This document shows positions 55,103-64,000 of a DNA stretch of 64,000 nucleotides, piece by piece. The stretch lies in contig NZ_CP117025.1 in the NCBI RefSeq assembly GCF_028551275.1, positions 863,501 to 927,500 of the forward strand, written 5' to 3'. The DNA is from Sphingomonas hankookensis (GTDB lineage Bacteria; Pseudomonadota; Alphaproteobacteria; Sphingomonadales; Sphingomonadaceae). Below the pieces are notes generated by a model, which made no database searches, was not told the origin of the DNA, and worked only from the letters and a program-made list of their open reading frames with translations. Positions within the stretch are counted from its first letter, which is position 1, and each line of letters opens with the position of its first letter. Position numbers and translations under genes: made by a program.

Positions 55103-56341
55103 TCACTGTCGCGAAGCCGTCTCCGGCATCTTCCACCAAAGCAACCCCAGCCCGACCGCCGCGATCCCCGCCAGCAGCAGGAACGCCGCGTCGTATCCGC
55201 CGCGCACGATCATCACGCCCGCCAGCGTGGTGCTGAGCGCGCCGCCCAGCCCCTGCACCGTCGCCACCGCGCCCTGCGCCGCGTTGAACCGGCCGGTGCC
55301 GCGCATGATCGCCGCGACGACCACCGGCAACAGCGCGCCGAAGATGCCCGCGCCGATCCCGTCGAGAAGCTGCACGCCCAGCAGCCAGGCCGGCGCATCG
55401 GCCACGCTATAGAGCACGCCGCGCGCCACCAGCACGCCCATGCCGACCAGCAGGATCGGGCGGTGGCCCCAGCGATCGGCGTTGCGCCCAACGACGATCG
55501 CGACCGGGACCATCACCAACTGCGCCCCGACGATGCAGGCGGCGACCAGCGACGTCGCCTGTCCCGCGCCGACCTCGCGCCCCAGCAACTGCCCGACGGC
55601 GGGCAGCATCGCGGCATTGGCGAGGTGGAACAGGAACGCCGCCCCGGCAAAGATCGCCAGCGCCGGATTGCCGGTCAGCGTGGCGAGCAGCGAGGGCGTG
55701 GGCGCGCAGGATTCGTCCGGCTTCCCCTCGCACCCGCGCGCGACGTCATGGTCGATCGCATCGCCATCGACCCACAGGATCGCGGCAATGCTGCACGCCG
55801 CCAGAATACCCATCAGGTAGAAGACGACCACGGGGCCGAACTTCCACGCGAGCAGCCCGGCCAACGCGGCGGCGACGGCGTTGCCGGCATGGTTGAACGC
55901 TTCGTTGCGCCCGACGCGGCGGGTGAATGCCTTCGGTCCGACGATCCCGAGCGAAATCGCGGCGATGCCCGGCGCGAACACCGCCCCCGCCACTGCCGCG
56001 ACCGACTGGGTAGCGGCGACCGCAAAGAAGCCGGAAACGATCGGCAGCGAAATCGACGCCAGCGTCACCAGCAGCGCGGCGACGACCAGCAGCGCGCGCT
56101 TCGCCTTCACGCGGTCGACCAGCGCGCCCGCCGGGGTCGTCGCCAGCAGCCCGGCGATCCCGGCGATGGTCATCACCATCCCCGCCGTCGCCTCGTCCCA
56201 GCCATGGGTCGGCCCTCGGACCGACACGAGATAGATGGCGAGATACGGTCCCAACCCGTCGCGAACGTCGGCCAGAAACGCGTTCATCGCATCGAGGGCG
56301 CGGGCGTTGCGGCCATGGGCGGGATCGGGATGGGGCGGCAT
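55103..56341 (-). CDS. Major facilitator superfamily transporter
   Basis: 412 residues from the ATG at 56341; a TTG at 56422 or a later Met are possible. Twelve hydrophobic segments with the 6+6 MFS layout. The opening NAFLADVRDGLGPYLAIYL, loop TTPAGALVDRVKAKRALL (the A-like motif between helices 2 and 3) and GRNADRWGHRPILLVGMG between helices 8 and 9 are typical. Substrate unknown. It lies alone between a repeat and the divergent leuC gene. Confidence 0.9.
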   Translation of the reverse strand: MPPHPDPAHGRNARALDAMNAFLADVRDGLGPYLAIYLVSVRGPTHGWDEATAGMVMTIAGIAGLLATTPAGALVDRVKAKRALLVVAALLVTLASISLPIVSGFFAVAATQSVAAVAGAVFAPGIAAISLGIVGPKAFTRRVGRNEAFNHAGNAVAAALAGLLAWKFGPVVVFYLMGILAACSIAAILWVDGDAIDHDVARGCEGKPDESCAPTPSLLATLTGNPALAIFAGAAFLFHLANAAMLPAVGQLLGREVGAGQATSLVAACIVGAQLVMVPVAIVVGRNADRWGHRPILLVGMGVLVARGVLYSVADAPAWLLGVQLLDGIGAGIFGALLPVVVAAIMRGTGRFNAAQGAVATVQGLGGALSTTLAGVMIVRGGYDAAFLLLAGIAAVGLGLLWWKMPETASRQ

Positions 56342-56483
56342 GGGGCGATCCCGTAAAGGAGGATCGCGCAGGAACGTCGATTGCCTGCGAAGGGTCCGCG
56401 GATCGAATACGAAATTTGCCAAGGCTGGTAATAAAATGTCGCCAGACCTTTCGTTCGCGGCTGTTTTCGGTTAACGCGCGGCC

Positions 56484-57920
56484 ATGAGTAGCCGTCCGCA
56501 AACCCTGTACGAGAAAATCTGGAACGACCATGTCGTCGAGCGTCGCGCCGACGGCACCTGCCTGATCTATATCGACCGGCATCTCGTCCACGAAGTCACC
56601 AGCCCGCAGGCGTTCGCCGGGCTGCGCGCCAATGGCCGCACCGTGCGCCGGCCCGATCTGACGCTGGCGGTGCCTGACCACAACCTGCCGACAACGCCGC
56701 GGGTCGATGCGGCGGGCAACCGCCTGCCCACCGTCGATCCGGCCAGCGCCAGCCAGCTCGCCGCGCTGGAAAAGAACGCGCCCGATTTCGGCATCCGCTA
56801 TATCGACGCGACGGCGGCGGAGCAGGGCATCGTCCATGTCGTCGGGCCGGAACAGGGTTTCACCCTGCCTGGCACGACCCTGGTGTGCGGGGACAGCCAT
56901 ACCAGCGCGCACGGCGCGCTGGGCGCGCTGGCGTTCGGCATCGGCACCAGCGAGGTCGAGCATGTGCTGGCGACCCAAACGCTGTTGCTGCAGCAATCGA
57001 AGACGATGGAAATCCGCGTCGACGGGACGCTCGGCTATGGCGTGTCGGCCAAGGACGTCGTGCTGGCGATCATCGGCAAGACCGGGGCGGCAGGCGGCAC
57101 CGGCTATGTCGTCGAATATACCGGCGACGTCATTCGCAGCCTGTCGATCGAAGGGCGGCTGACCGTCAGCAACATGTCGATCGAGGGGGGCGCGCGTTCC
57201 GGCCTGATCGCACCGGACGAGACGACCTTCGCGTACCTCAAGGGCCGGCCGATGGCACCGAAGGGCGACGCGTGGACCCAAGCCGTCGAATACTGGCGGA
57301 CGCTGCCGAGCGATGCGGGGGCGGTGTATGACAAGGTGGTACAGCTGCACGCCAGCGACATCGCCCCGTCGCTGACCTGGGGCACCAGCCCCGAGGATGT
57401 CGTGCCGATCACCGGCGTGGTGCCGTCGCCCGACAGCTTCGCCGATCCGAGCAAGCGCGTCGCGGCGCAGAAATCGCTCGACTATATGGGCCTGACGCCC
57501 GGCACGCGGATGCAGGACGTGCCGGTCAGCTACATCTTCATCGGCAGCTGCACCAACAGCCGGATCGAGGATCTGCGTGCGGCGGCCAGCGTCGTGAAGG
57601 GGCGCCATGTCGCGGGCGGGATCAAGCAGGCGCTGGTCGTGCCTGGATCGGGGCTGGTCAAGCGCCAGGCCGAGGCCGAGGGGCTGGACCGCATCTTTAC
57701 CGAAGCCGGCTTCGAATGGCGCGAGCCGGGCTGTTCGATGTGCCTGGCGATGAACCCGGACAAGGTGCCGCCGGGCGAACGCTGTGCTTCCACCAGCAAT
57801 CGCAATTTCGTAGGACGGCAGGGACCGGGCGCGCGGACGCACCTCGTCTCCCCGGCGATGGCGGCGGCGGCGGCGGTGACGGGGCGGCTGGCCGATGTAC
57901 GCGATTTGGTGACGGAGTAA
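56484..57920 (+). CDS. leuC: 3-Isopropylmalate dehydratase large subunit
   Basis: 478 residues. With LeuD it isomerises 2- to 3-isopropylmalate in leucine synthesis. The [4Fe-4S] ligands are in [12 protein letters not shown] (about 351) and [13 protein letters not shown] (about 411-416). [20 protein letters not shown] and [19 protein letters not shown] are family signatures. leuD lies 950 bases downstream, with two short genes between, instead of directly adjacent. Confidence 0.96.
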   Translation: MSSRPQTLYEKIWNDHVVERRADGTCLIYIDRHLVHEVTSPQAFAGLRANGRTVRRPDLTLAVPDHNLPTTPRVDAAGNRLPTVDPASASQLAALEKNAPDFGIRYIDATAAEQGIVHVVGPEQGFTLPGTTLVCGDSHTSAHGALGALAFGIGTSEVEHVLATQTLLLQQSKTMEIRVDGTLGYGVSAKDVVLAIIGKTGAAGGTGYVVEYTGDVIRSLSIEGRLTVSNMSIEGGARSGLIAPDETTFAYLKGRPMAPKGDAWTQAVEYWRTLPSDAGAVYDKVVQLHASDIAPSLTWGTSPEDVVPITGVVPSPDSFADPSKRVAAQKSLDYMGLTPGTRMQDVPVSYIFIGSCTNSRIEDLRAAASVVKGRHVAGGIKQALVVPGSGLVKRQAEAEGLDRIFTEAGFEWREPGCSMCLAMNPDKVPPGERCASTSNRNFVGRQGPGARTHLVSPAMAAAAAVTGRLADVRDLVTE

Positions 57921-57925
57921 GGCGG

Positions 57926-58045
57926 ATGAAGCGGGTTCTGATCGCGTTGATTGCGGGCGCGGTGCTGAGCGGCATGGCGGCCGCCTATGCCTCGGTCCGT
58001 CCGGCCAAGGCGGCGGCCCCGTCGCGGACGGACGCGCGGCAGTGA
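57926..58045 (+). CDS. Tiny exported or membrane peptide
   Basis: 39 residues, five bases after leuC and overlapping the MBL-hydrolase start by four. It is one hydrophobic N-terminal stretch (KRVLIALIAGAVLSGMAAAYA) followed by a basic, Ala/Pro-rich tail. No family is recognised. The tight packing in the leu cluster supports translation, but the short length leaves doubt. Confidence 0.5.
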   Translation: MKRVLIALIAGAVLSGMAAAYASVRPAKAAAPSRTDARQ

Positions 58046-58875
58046 TCGCACGCCTCGCGGCACTGGCCGCACTGGTGCTGACGATGGCGCAGGCACCGGC
58101 ACCCAAGCCTGCCGCCGACGTCGAGCTGTGGCGGCTCGATTGCGGCGGTGTGCAGGTCAACGACCTCAACGCCTTTTCCGACACGCTGGCCTATAGCGGA
58201 CAAAGCAAGCGGCTGGTCGCCAGCTGCTATCTCATCCGCCACGGCAGCGACTATATGCTGTGGGACACCGGCCTGCCCGAGGCGGTGATCGGCCAGCCGG
58301 TGAGCAACACCGACGCGATGTCGCCGATCCTGACGACGACGATCAAGCGGCAGCTGGCGCAGATCGGCGTGAAGCCCGAACAGATCGGCCGCGTCGGCAT
58401 CAGCCATTATCATTTCGACCACACCGGACAGGCGGCGGGCTTTCCGGGCGCGACCTTGCTGATCGGCAAGGGCGATGCCGATGCGCTGAGTGCCGGCAAG
58501 CCCGGCACCAGTGCCGAACCGCTCAAACCCTGGTTCGGTGGCGGCGCGAAGATCGAGGCGATCGATGCCGACAAGGACGTGTTCGGCGACGGCAGCGTCA
58601 CCCTGCTGAACCTGCCGGGCCATACGCCGGGGCATCACGCGCTGCTGGTCGTATTGAAGGGGAAGGGGCCGGTGCTGCTGTCCGGCGACCTTGCCCATTT
58701 CCGGGAAAATTACGACACGAACGGGGTGCCGCCGTTCAACACCGATCGCGCGGCTACGCTCGCCTCGCTCGACCGGTTCAAGAAGCTGGCGGGCAATGTG
58801 AAGGCGACCGTGATCCTGCAACATGAACCGGGCGATGTCGCCAAGCTGCCGGCCTTCCCGGCATCGGCGCGCTGA
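58042..58875 (+). CDS. Metallo-beta-lactamase-fold hydrolase, AHL-lactonase-like, exported
   Basis: 277 residues from a GTG that overlaps the preceding short ORF. A signal peptide ([17 protein letters not shown]) precedes an MBL domain: the metal motif [14 protein letters not shown] (about residues 118-131), [15 protein letters not shown] and LSGDLAHF. Order and length resemble N-acyl-homoserine lactonases of the AttM/AhlD kind, but the substrate is uncertain; other lactones are possible. It sits within the leuC-leuD interval, where it is not expected. Confidence 0.85.
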   Translation: MIARLAALAALVLTMAQAPAPKPAADVELWRLDCGGVQVNDLNAFSDTLAYSGQSKRLVASCYLIRHGSDYMLWDTGLPEAVIGQPVSNTDAMSPILTTTIKRQLAQIGVKPEQIGRVGISHYHFDHTGQAAGFPGATLLIGKGDADALSAGKPGTSAEPLKPWFGGGAKIEAIDADKDVFGDGSVTLLNLPGHTPGHHALLVVLKGKGPVLLSGDLAHFRENYDTNGVPPFNTDRAATLASLDRFKKLAGNVKATVILQHEPGDVAKLPAFPASAR

Positions 58876-59504
58876 TGGAACCGATCACCAAGGTCGAAGG
58901 GCGCGCCTATCCGTGGGGCGCCAAGAATATCGACACCGACATCATCATCCCGGCGCACTGGCTGAAGACCACCACCCGCGAAGGGCTGGGCAAGGGCGCG
59001 TTCGAAAGCGTGCGGGCGGAACCGGACAATATCTTCGACGATCCGCGCTATGCCGGCGCGCCGGTGCTGATCGCGGGCGAGAATTTCGGCTGCGGGTCGA
59101 GCCGCGAACATGCCGCCTGGGCGCTTACCGACATGGGGGTCAGGGCGGTGATCGCGCCGAGCTTTTCCGACATCTTCTCCGGCAACGCGATCAAGAACGG
59201 GATCGTCACCGTTGTCCTGCCACAGGACGCGATCGATCGCCTGGTCGAGGTCGCGAAGACCGACATGGTTGCCGTCGATCTGGAGACGATGACTGTCACC
59301 ACCCCGTATCAGGATCGTTTTCCCTTCGAGCTCGACCCCTTTCGTCGCCAATGCCTGATGGAAGGGCTGGACGAGATCGGCATGACGCTGGCACAAGATA
59401 CCGCGATTTCGAAATATGAGTCCGGCGTGGCCAGTGCCCGACCGTGGCTCCACCAGGAGAGCGGACATGCGGGCGTTGCTGTCGAAGGAAACGGGCGGAC
59501 CTGA
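58875..59504 (+). CDS. leuD: 3-Isopropylmalate dehydratase small subunit
   Basis: 209 residues. The small-subunit fold with [20 protein letters not shown] at the start and [15 protein letters not shown] near residue 74. It pairs with LeuC. Its start overlaps the MBL gene stop by one base. The last ~35 residues overlap the next gene in a different frame by 38 bases, so the C-terminus may be longer than usual. Confidence 0.95.
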   Translation: MEPITKVEGRAYPWGAKNIDTDIIIPAHWLKTTTREGLGKGAFESVRAEPDNIFDDPRYAGAPVLIAGENFGCGSSREHAAWALTDMGVRAVIAPSFSDIFSGNAIKNGIVTVVLPQDAIDRLVEVAKTDMVAVDLETMTVTTPYQDRFPFELDPFRRQCLMEGLDEIGMTLAQDTAISKYESGVASARPWLHQESGHAGVAVEGNGRT

Positions 59505-60462
59505 CACGCTGACCATCGGCGACCTGCCGGACCCGGTCGCGGGCCGGGGTCAGGTCGTCATTGCGGTCAGGGCATGTGCGGTAAACTATCCCGACCTCCT
59601 GATTATCGAAGATAAATACCAGTTCCGCCCCGAACGCCCGTTCGCGCCGGGTGGCGAAGTGGCGGGCGTGATCGACAGCATCGGCGACGGCGTCACCGGC
59701 TGGGCGGTCGGCGACCGGGTCGTGGCGGTCACCGGCCATGGCGGCATGGTCGAGAAGCTGGCGGTGCCTGCCGCCGCGCTCCACCGCCTGCCACCAAACC
59801 GCAGTTTCGAAGATGGCGCGGCGCTGCTGCTGACCTATGCCACGTCGATCCATGCGCTGCTCGATCGCGGCCGACTGGGCGAGGGGCAGACGCTGCTGGT
59901 GCTGGGCGCGGCAGGCGGCGTCGGCCTTGCCTCGATCGAACTGGGCAAGGCGTTCGGCGCGCGGGTCGTCGCGGCGGTATCCTCGGAAGAAAAGGCGGCG
60001 GCTGCAAAGGACGCGGGCGCGGACGAGACGGTCGTCTACCCCCACGCCCCGCTCGACAAGGACGCATCGCGGGCGCTGGCCGAGGCGTTCAAGGCGGCGG
60101 TGGGGCCCAAGGGCGCGGACGTGGTGTTCGACCCGGTCGGTGGCGACTATGCCGAACCCGCGCTGCGCAGCGTCGGGTGGGAGGGGCGCTATCTGGTCGT
60201 CGGCTTCCCGGCGGGCATCCCGAAGCTGCCGCTCAACCTGACGCTGCTGAAAAGCTGCGACGTGTGCGGCGTGTTCTGGGGCGCGTTCGCGATGCGCGAT
60301 CCGGCGGCGAATGCCGCGCACGTCGCGACCTTGTTCCGCCTGTGGGACGAGGGCCGGATCGCGCCGCGCGTGACGGGCACGTTCCCGCTGGAGCGTGGTG
60401 GCGAGGCAATTGCCGCGCTGGCCGCGCGCAAGGTCATCGGGAAGCTGGTGGTGGTGATCTAA
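59467..60462 (+). CDS. Zinc-independent quinone oxidoreductase-like (MDR family) protein
   Basis: 331 residues from the ATG at 59467. The GroES-like N-terminal domain and the Rossmann domain with [19 protein letters not shown] (NADPH site) fit the quinone oxidoreductase/crotonyl reductase branch. The structural and catalytic Cys/His zinc ligands of alcohol dehydrogenases are missing, as is usual for this branch. It overlaps leuD by 38 bases and ends before a palindromic repeat. Substrate unknown. Confidence 0.88.
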   Translation: MRALLSKETGGPDTLTIGDLPDPVAGRGQVVIAVRACAVNYPDLLIIEDKYQFRPERPFAPGGEVAGVIDSIGDGVTGWAVGDRVVAVTGHGGMVEKLAVPAAALHRLPPNRSFEDGAALLLTYATSIHALLDRGRLGEGQTLLVLGAAGGVGLASIELGKAFGARVVAAVSSEEKAAAAKDAGADETVVYPHAPLDKDASRALAEAFKAAVGPKGADVVFDPVGGDYAEPALRSVGWEGRYLVVGFPAGIPKLPLNLTLLKSCDVCGVFWGAFAMRDPAANAAHVATLFRLWDEGRIAPRVTGTFPLERGGEAIAALAARKVIGKLVVVI

Positions 60463-60553
60463 CCGTATCCCCGCGCAGGCGGGGATCCAGGGTTAGCGGG
60501 CGCCAGCGCCGGTTCTACCTGGCTCTGGACCCCCGCCTGCGCGGGGGTACACC
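60463..60553. repeat. Paired palindromic repeat, GCGCAGGC type
   Basis: Inverted palindromes ATCCCCGCGCAGGCGGGGAT (60468-60487) and ACCCCCGCCTGCGCGGGGGT (60530-60549), 40 bases apart, ahead of the DUF1476 gene. Confidence 0.85.
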
Positions 60554-60646
60554 GACTGTCGAGGTCCGCTCCGCCCGACACCTGTGCCGTTGCGCGTAAC
60601 CCCGTCGCATCCTATCTCGCGAAGGAGGGATGAGTAGGGGAATGCG

Positions 60647-60970
60647 ATGACGACGTTCGACGACCGGGAACGTGCCTTTGAAGCCAAATTCGCCCGCGAT
60701 GGCGAAATGGCGTTTCGGGTGACGGCACGGCGCAACAAGCTGCTGGGCCAATGGGCGGCCGAGCGGATGGAGCTGACCCCGGCCGAGACCGATGCCTATG
60801 CGACCTCGGTCGTGCAGGCCGATTTCGAGGAAGTCGGCGACGACGACGTGATCCGCAAGCTGCTGTCCGACCTCGCCGCCGCGGGTGTCGATACCGACGA
60901 AGCGCAGATTCGCCAGGCGCTGGCCGATTGCGATGTCGAGGCGCGTCGCCAGCTGCTCGGAAGCATCTGA
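60647..60970 (+). CDS. DUF1476 protein (F1-ATPase zeta-type inhibitor family)
   Basis: 107 residues with AGGGGA eight bases upstream. Opening FDDRERAFEAKFARDGEM matches the DUF1476 family; members in Paracoccus and relatives bind F1-ATPase and block ATP hydrolysis. Whether this one inhibits is inferred. It forms a tight run with bolA and grxD. Confidence 0.9.
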   Translation: MTTFDDRERAFEAKFARDGEMAFRVTARRNKLLGQWAAERMELTPAETDAYATSVVQADFEEVGDDDVIRKLLSDLAAAGVDTDEAQIRQALADCDVEARRQLLGSI

Positions 60971-60971
60971 C

Positions 60972-61208
60972 ATGCCGATGGAAGCACAGGCGATCGAGGC
61001 ATTGATCGTCGCCGCGATCCCCGATGCCGTGGTCGAGATCACCGATCTGGCGGGCGACGGCGACCATTATGCCGCGCGGGTCGTGTCGGGAAGTTTCCGG
61101 GGTAAGCCGCGCATCGCGCAGCAGCGCGCGGTCTATGCCGCGCTCGGCGGGCGGATGGGGGGCGAACTCCATGCGCTGCAACTGACCACTGCCGTTCCCC
61201 AGGATTGA
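60972..61208 (+). CDS. BolA family protein
   Basis: 78 residues, one base after the DUF1476 stop. The single BolA domain with GDGDHYAARVVSGSFRGK and the invariant histidine region ELHALQLTT is complete. BolA proteins bind [2Fe-2S] clusters with CGFS glutaredoxins, and a grxD-type gene follows directly, which supports this role. Confidence 0.94.
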   Translation: MPMEAQAIEALIVAAIPDAVVEITDLAGDGDHYAARVVSGSFRGKPRIAQQRAVYAALGGRMGGELHALQLTTAVPQD

Positions 61209-61239
61209 ATCGCCGACACGGCGCCAAAAGGAAATGACA

Positions 61240-61560
61240 ATGACCGACGATACCCATGCCCGCATCGACGCGGTGGTGAAGAACAACCCGGTGGTGCTGT
61301 TCATGAAGGGCAGCCCGCTATTCCCGCAGTGCGGCTTTTCCAGCCGCGCGGTTGCAATCCTTAACCACCTGAACACCCAGTTCGAAAGCGTCGACGTGCT
61401 GCAGGACCAGGGCATCCGCCAGGGCATCAAGGCCTATTCGGACTGGCCGACCATTCCGCAACTCTATGTCAACGGCGAATTCGTCGGCGGGTCTGACATC
61501 ATGATGGAAATGTACGAGAGCGGCGAGCTGGCCGAGCTGCTGGGCGGCAAGGCGGCGTAA
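61240..61560 (+). CDS. grxD: Monothiol glutaredoxin, Grx4 family
   Basis: 106 residues from the ATG at 61240, with AGGA seven bases upstream; the ATG at 61234 is too close to that site. The active site is FPQCGFSSRAV, and WPTIPQLYVNGEFVGGSDI is the glutathione/cluster-binding region. It handles [2Fe-2S] clusters with BolA. The usual GTP before LFPQ reads GSP here, a mild variation. Confidence 0.95.
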   Translation: MTDDTHARIDAVVKNNPVVLFMKGSPLFPQCGFSSRAVAILNHLNTQFESVDVLQDQGIRQGIKAYSDWPTIPQLYVNGEFVGGSDIMMEMYESGELAELLGGKAA

Positions 61561-61582
61561 AAGCCGCCTCTCCCGGAACCCT

Positions 61583-61773
61583 CCGTCACCCCGGGCTCGA
61601 TCCGGGGTCCCGCTTCTTCTTCCTGACGGCACCCCAAACCGTCGCCCCAGCGAAGGCTGGGGCATCGAGCGGCTCCTGCCCCGTGCTGCAACGGGGAGAT
61701 CCCGGCCTTCGCTGGGGTGACGTTCACGGCGAGGCTCAGCAAGCGGGACCTCGGGTCAAGCCCGGGGTGACGT
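61583..61773. repeat. Array of four palindromic repeats
   Basis: Four hairpin units in a row: CACCCCGGGCTCGATCCGGGGT, CCCCAGCGAAGGCTGGGG, GATCCCGGCCTTCGCTGGGG and GGGTCAAGCCCGGGG. They fill most of the 293-base gap between grxD and the oxidoreductase gene. No gene is visible. Confidence 0.8.
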
Positions 61774-61853
61774 TTGAGGCGGAAGGGTTCACGACCTAAC
61801 CCGCCACCCCACGCCCCCTCCCCACATCGGGGAGCATTTGCTACGGCAACCCC

Positions 61854-64000
61854 ATGGCCGAACCGACCACCCCCGCATCACCCGTCGCCGCCTGCTGATC
61901 GGGGGCGGGGCCGGGGTCGGGTTGATTGTCGCCTGGGGGCTGTGGCCGCGGCGCTATGGCGTCAATCTCGCGGCGGCGGAGGGGGAGAGCATCTTCGGCC
62001 CATATCTCAAGATCGGCGCCGATGGGCAGGTCACCGTCGCCGTGCCACAGGCGGAGCATGGGCAGGGCGTCTATACCGCCCTGCCGCAGATCGTCGCCGA
62101 CGAACTGGGCGCGGACTGGCGCACCGTCGCGGTGGAGGCGGCGCCGATCAACCCGCTCTACGCCAATCCGCTGGCCGCTGGCATCCTGTTTGGTGACGCG
62201 CTGGCGCTGCTGCCCGCCGCTACCCGCGCGGCCCATGCCGAACGCACCGCGTTGATGCTGACCGCCGGGTCGACCTCGATCCGCCGGTTCGAAGCGCCGC
62301 TCAGGGAAGCCGGCGCGGCGGCACGCGTGTTGCTGTGCAAGGCGGCGGCGCGGGCATGGGGTGGCGACTGGCGCAGTTGCGGGACGGCGGACGGCTTCGT
62401 GGTGATGGGCGAACGCCGCGAACGCTTCGGCGTGCTGGCGGCAGCGGCGGCGGGCGAAAGCCTGCCCGGCGGCGAACTGCCCTACCGCGTCGGCGACGAA
62501 AAGCGGCTGGTCGGCACGGCGCAGCCGCGACTGGACGCCCCGGCCAAGGTCGATGGCAGCGCGACCTTCGCCGCCGATGTGCGCAAACCCGGCATGGTCT
62601 TCGCCTCGATCCGGCAGGGGCCGATCGGCGACACGCGGCTGCTGAGCATCGACAAGCCGGCGGCGGATGCCGTGCCGGGTGTCGTCAGCGTGGTGGAAAC
62701 CGACCGCTGGGTCGCCGCTGCGGCCACGACCTGGTGGGCGGCGAACCGCGCGGTCGATGCGATGGCGCCGCGTTTCGAAACGCACGGGCTGGTCGACAAT
62801 GCGTCGATCGCCACCGCACTCGACACCGCCTTGTCGGGGGAGGGGGCGCGGGTGCACGAGGCGGGCGACATCGACGCCGCGTTCACCGGCGGGCGGACGC
62901 AGACCGCGACGTACCGCGTTGCCGCCGCGCTGCACGGCGCGATCGAGCCGACCAGCGCCACCGCCGACTGGAGCGACGGCACGCTGACCCTGTGGATGCC
63001 GACCCAGGCGCCGACGCTGGCGCGTGCCGCCGCCGCCCGCGCGATCGGCATCGCTGAGGATCGGGTCGTGCTGCACCCGACCATCGCCGGCGGATCGTTC
63101 GGCGCGAACCTCGACCATCGCGTCGCCGAACAGGCGGCGGTGCTGGCGCGCAAGCTGGAAAAGCCGGTGCAGCTGACCTGGTCGCGCGGCGAGGATTGCC
63201 TCGCCGATCGCTACCGCGCGCCCGCCGCCGCGCGGATGACCGCGCGGTTGGGACGGGGCGGCACGATCCTGGGCTGGCGGGCACAGGTCGCGGCGCCGCG
63301 CACCGGCCGCGACCTGGCGCGGCTGCTGCTCGGCGGCGATGTCGCGGCGTCGCTGGCGATGGCATTGCCCGGCGACCGCGGCGATGCGCTGGCGACCGAT
63401 GGCGCGGTGCCGCCCTATGGCATCCCCAACCTTGCGGTCGACCACCACCCCGCCGACCTGGGATTGCCCGCCGGATGGTGGCGGTCGGGCGCGCATAGCT
63501 ACACCGCGTTCTTCACCGAATGTTTCCTCGACGAACTGGCCGGGTTCGCGGGGATGGAGGCGCATTCGTTTCGCATCGCGATGCTGGGCGGCGACGTGGC
63601 GCTGGCCCGCTGCCTGTCGACCGTCGCCACGATGGGCGGCTGGCAGGGCGGGGTGCCGGGCAGCGCGCAGGGCATCGCCTGCCACCGGATGCGGGGATCG
63701 GCCATCGCCTGCATGGCGGAGGCGCATATCGGCGACAACCAGCGGGTGAAGGTCGACCGGCTGGTCGTCGCGGTCGATTGCGGGCGGGTCATCAATCCTG
63801 ACCTTGTGCGCCAACAGATCGAGGGCGGGCTGTTGTTCGGCATGGCGATGGCGACCGGCGCTTCGACCGGCTTTGCGGCCAATCTGCCCGATGTGCGCGG
63901 GTTCGGCGGCATGAACCTGCCGCGGCTTGCCGACAGTCCGGAGATCATGATCGAGATCGTCGACTCCGACGCCGATCCGGGCGGGGTCAGCGAACTGGCG
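61854..64000 (+). CDS. Molybdenum hydroxylase large subunit (isoquinoline 1-oxidoreductase beta-like), frameshifted start, runs off the window
   Basis: Some 715 residues are open from about 61856 to the window end, with no stop. The family binds molybdopterin and oxidises N-heterocycles or aldehydes in the periplasm. Visible parts: a Tat-like signal (TRRRLLIGGGAGVGLIV), AVPQAEHGQGVYTALPQI, PAKVDGSATFAADVR, PTIAGGSFGANLDH, VQLTWSRGEDCL and DCGRVINPDLVRQQIEGG. The natural ATG at 61854 gives MAEPTTP, then runs into TGA; one extra C in the five-base run at 61870-61874 joins it in frame to RITRRRLLIG. A TTG at 61838 would be an alternative start in the correct frame. Confidence 0.82.

Overview
This is a GC-rich, gene-dense bacterial chromosome segment. 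Gene content and style point to an alphaproteobacterium of the order Sphingomonadales, most likely Sphingomonas or a close relative. The signs are a DUF1476 (F1-ATPase zeta-type) gene beside bolA and grxD, a ThiS-ThiG fusion, a HIG1-type twin-transmembrane protein, paired secreted M28 peptidases, and many intergenic palindromes built around GCGAAGGC or GCGCAGGC cores. No rRNA, tRNA, CRISPR array, prophage or insertion sequence was recognised. This is essentially a housekeeping region. The genus is inferred from recalled family knowledge, not from a search.

Layout. 0.1-6.4 kb (minus strand): DUF1501/DUF1800 secreted pair, then cytochrome c oxidase subunits I and II with a clear terminator directly after ctaD. 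6.6-12.6 kb (plus): pyrE-pdxJ-acpS-lepB-maiA, then a membrane protein, a DUF2141 protein and a glycosyltransferase. 12.7-19.8 kb: pepN, two tandem M28 peptidases and an NAD-dependent epimerase-like protein. 19.7-24.5 kb (minus): EamA exporter, threonine aldolase, a tandemly duplicated repeat block and a PBP1A-type penicillin-binding protein with an apparent frameshift. 24.7-33.7 kb: DUF4440, HNH nuclease, gluQ, HIG1, PduO-type adenosyltransferase, egtB (interrupted by TGA), egtD, an EEP nuclease, DUF1176, 3-hydroxyacyl-CoA dehydrogenase and a membrane-protein/Xre pair with an operator-like region. 33.8-44.9 kb: yggT, argB, queuosine-precursor transporter, nucleoside transporter, Hpt protein, bfr-bfd, DUF418, purL, two small unknown proteins and a phospholipase D family enzyme. 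45.5-52.3 kb: ArsC-like reductase, aroQ-accB-accC, thiSG, csbD, an outer-membrane barrel protein and a TPP-dependent decarboxylase/synthase-like enzyme. 52.5-64 kb: scoA - HAD phosphatase - scoB, MFS transporter, leuC - small ORF - MBL hydrolase - leuD - quinone oxidoreductase, DUF1476-bolA-grxD, and the 5' part of a molybdenum hydroxylase large subunit that runs off the window.

Functional groups: central biosynthesis (pyrE, purL, argB, leuCD, aroQ, accBC, pdxJ, thiSG), ergothioneine synthesis (egtBD), aerobic respiration (ctaCD), ketone-body/hydroxybutyrate metabolism (scoAB, hbd), iron storage and Fe-S handling (bfr-bfd, bolA-grxD) and envelope functions (PBP, lepB, glycosyltransferase).

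The most notable anomalies are three single-nucleotide lesions that disrupt otherwise intact genes: a TGA in egtB, and two one-base shortfalls in G/C homopolymers, in the PBP gene and in the terminal oxidoreductase gene. Others are a ~300-bp tandemly duplicated palindrome block, a palindromic repeat lying in the translated leader of a gene that splits scoA from scoB, a 34-bp perfect inverted repeat, and two copies of a ~240-bp mosaic inverted-repeat element. No convincing wholly new multi-gene system was found; the closest candidates are the small unknown genes and the repeat families.
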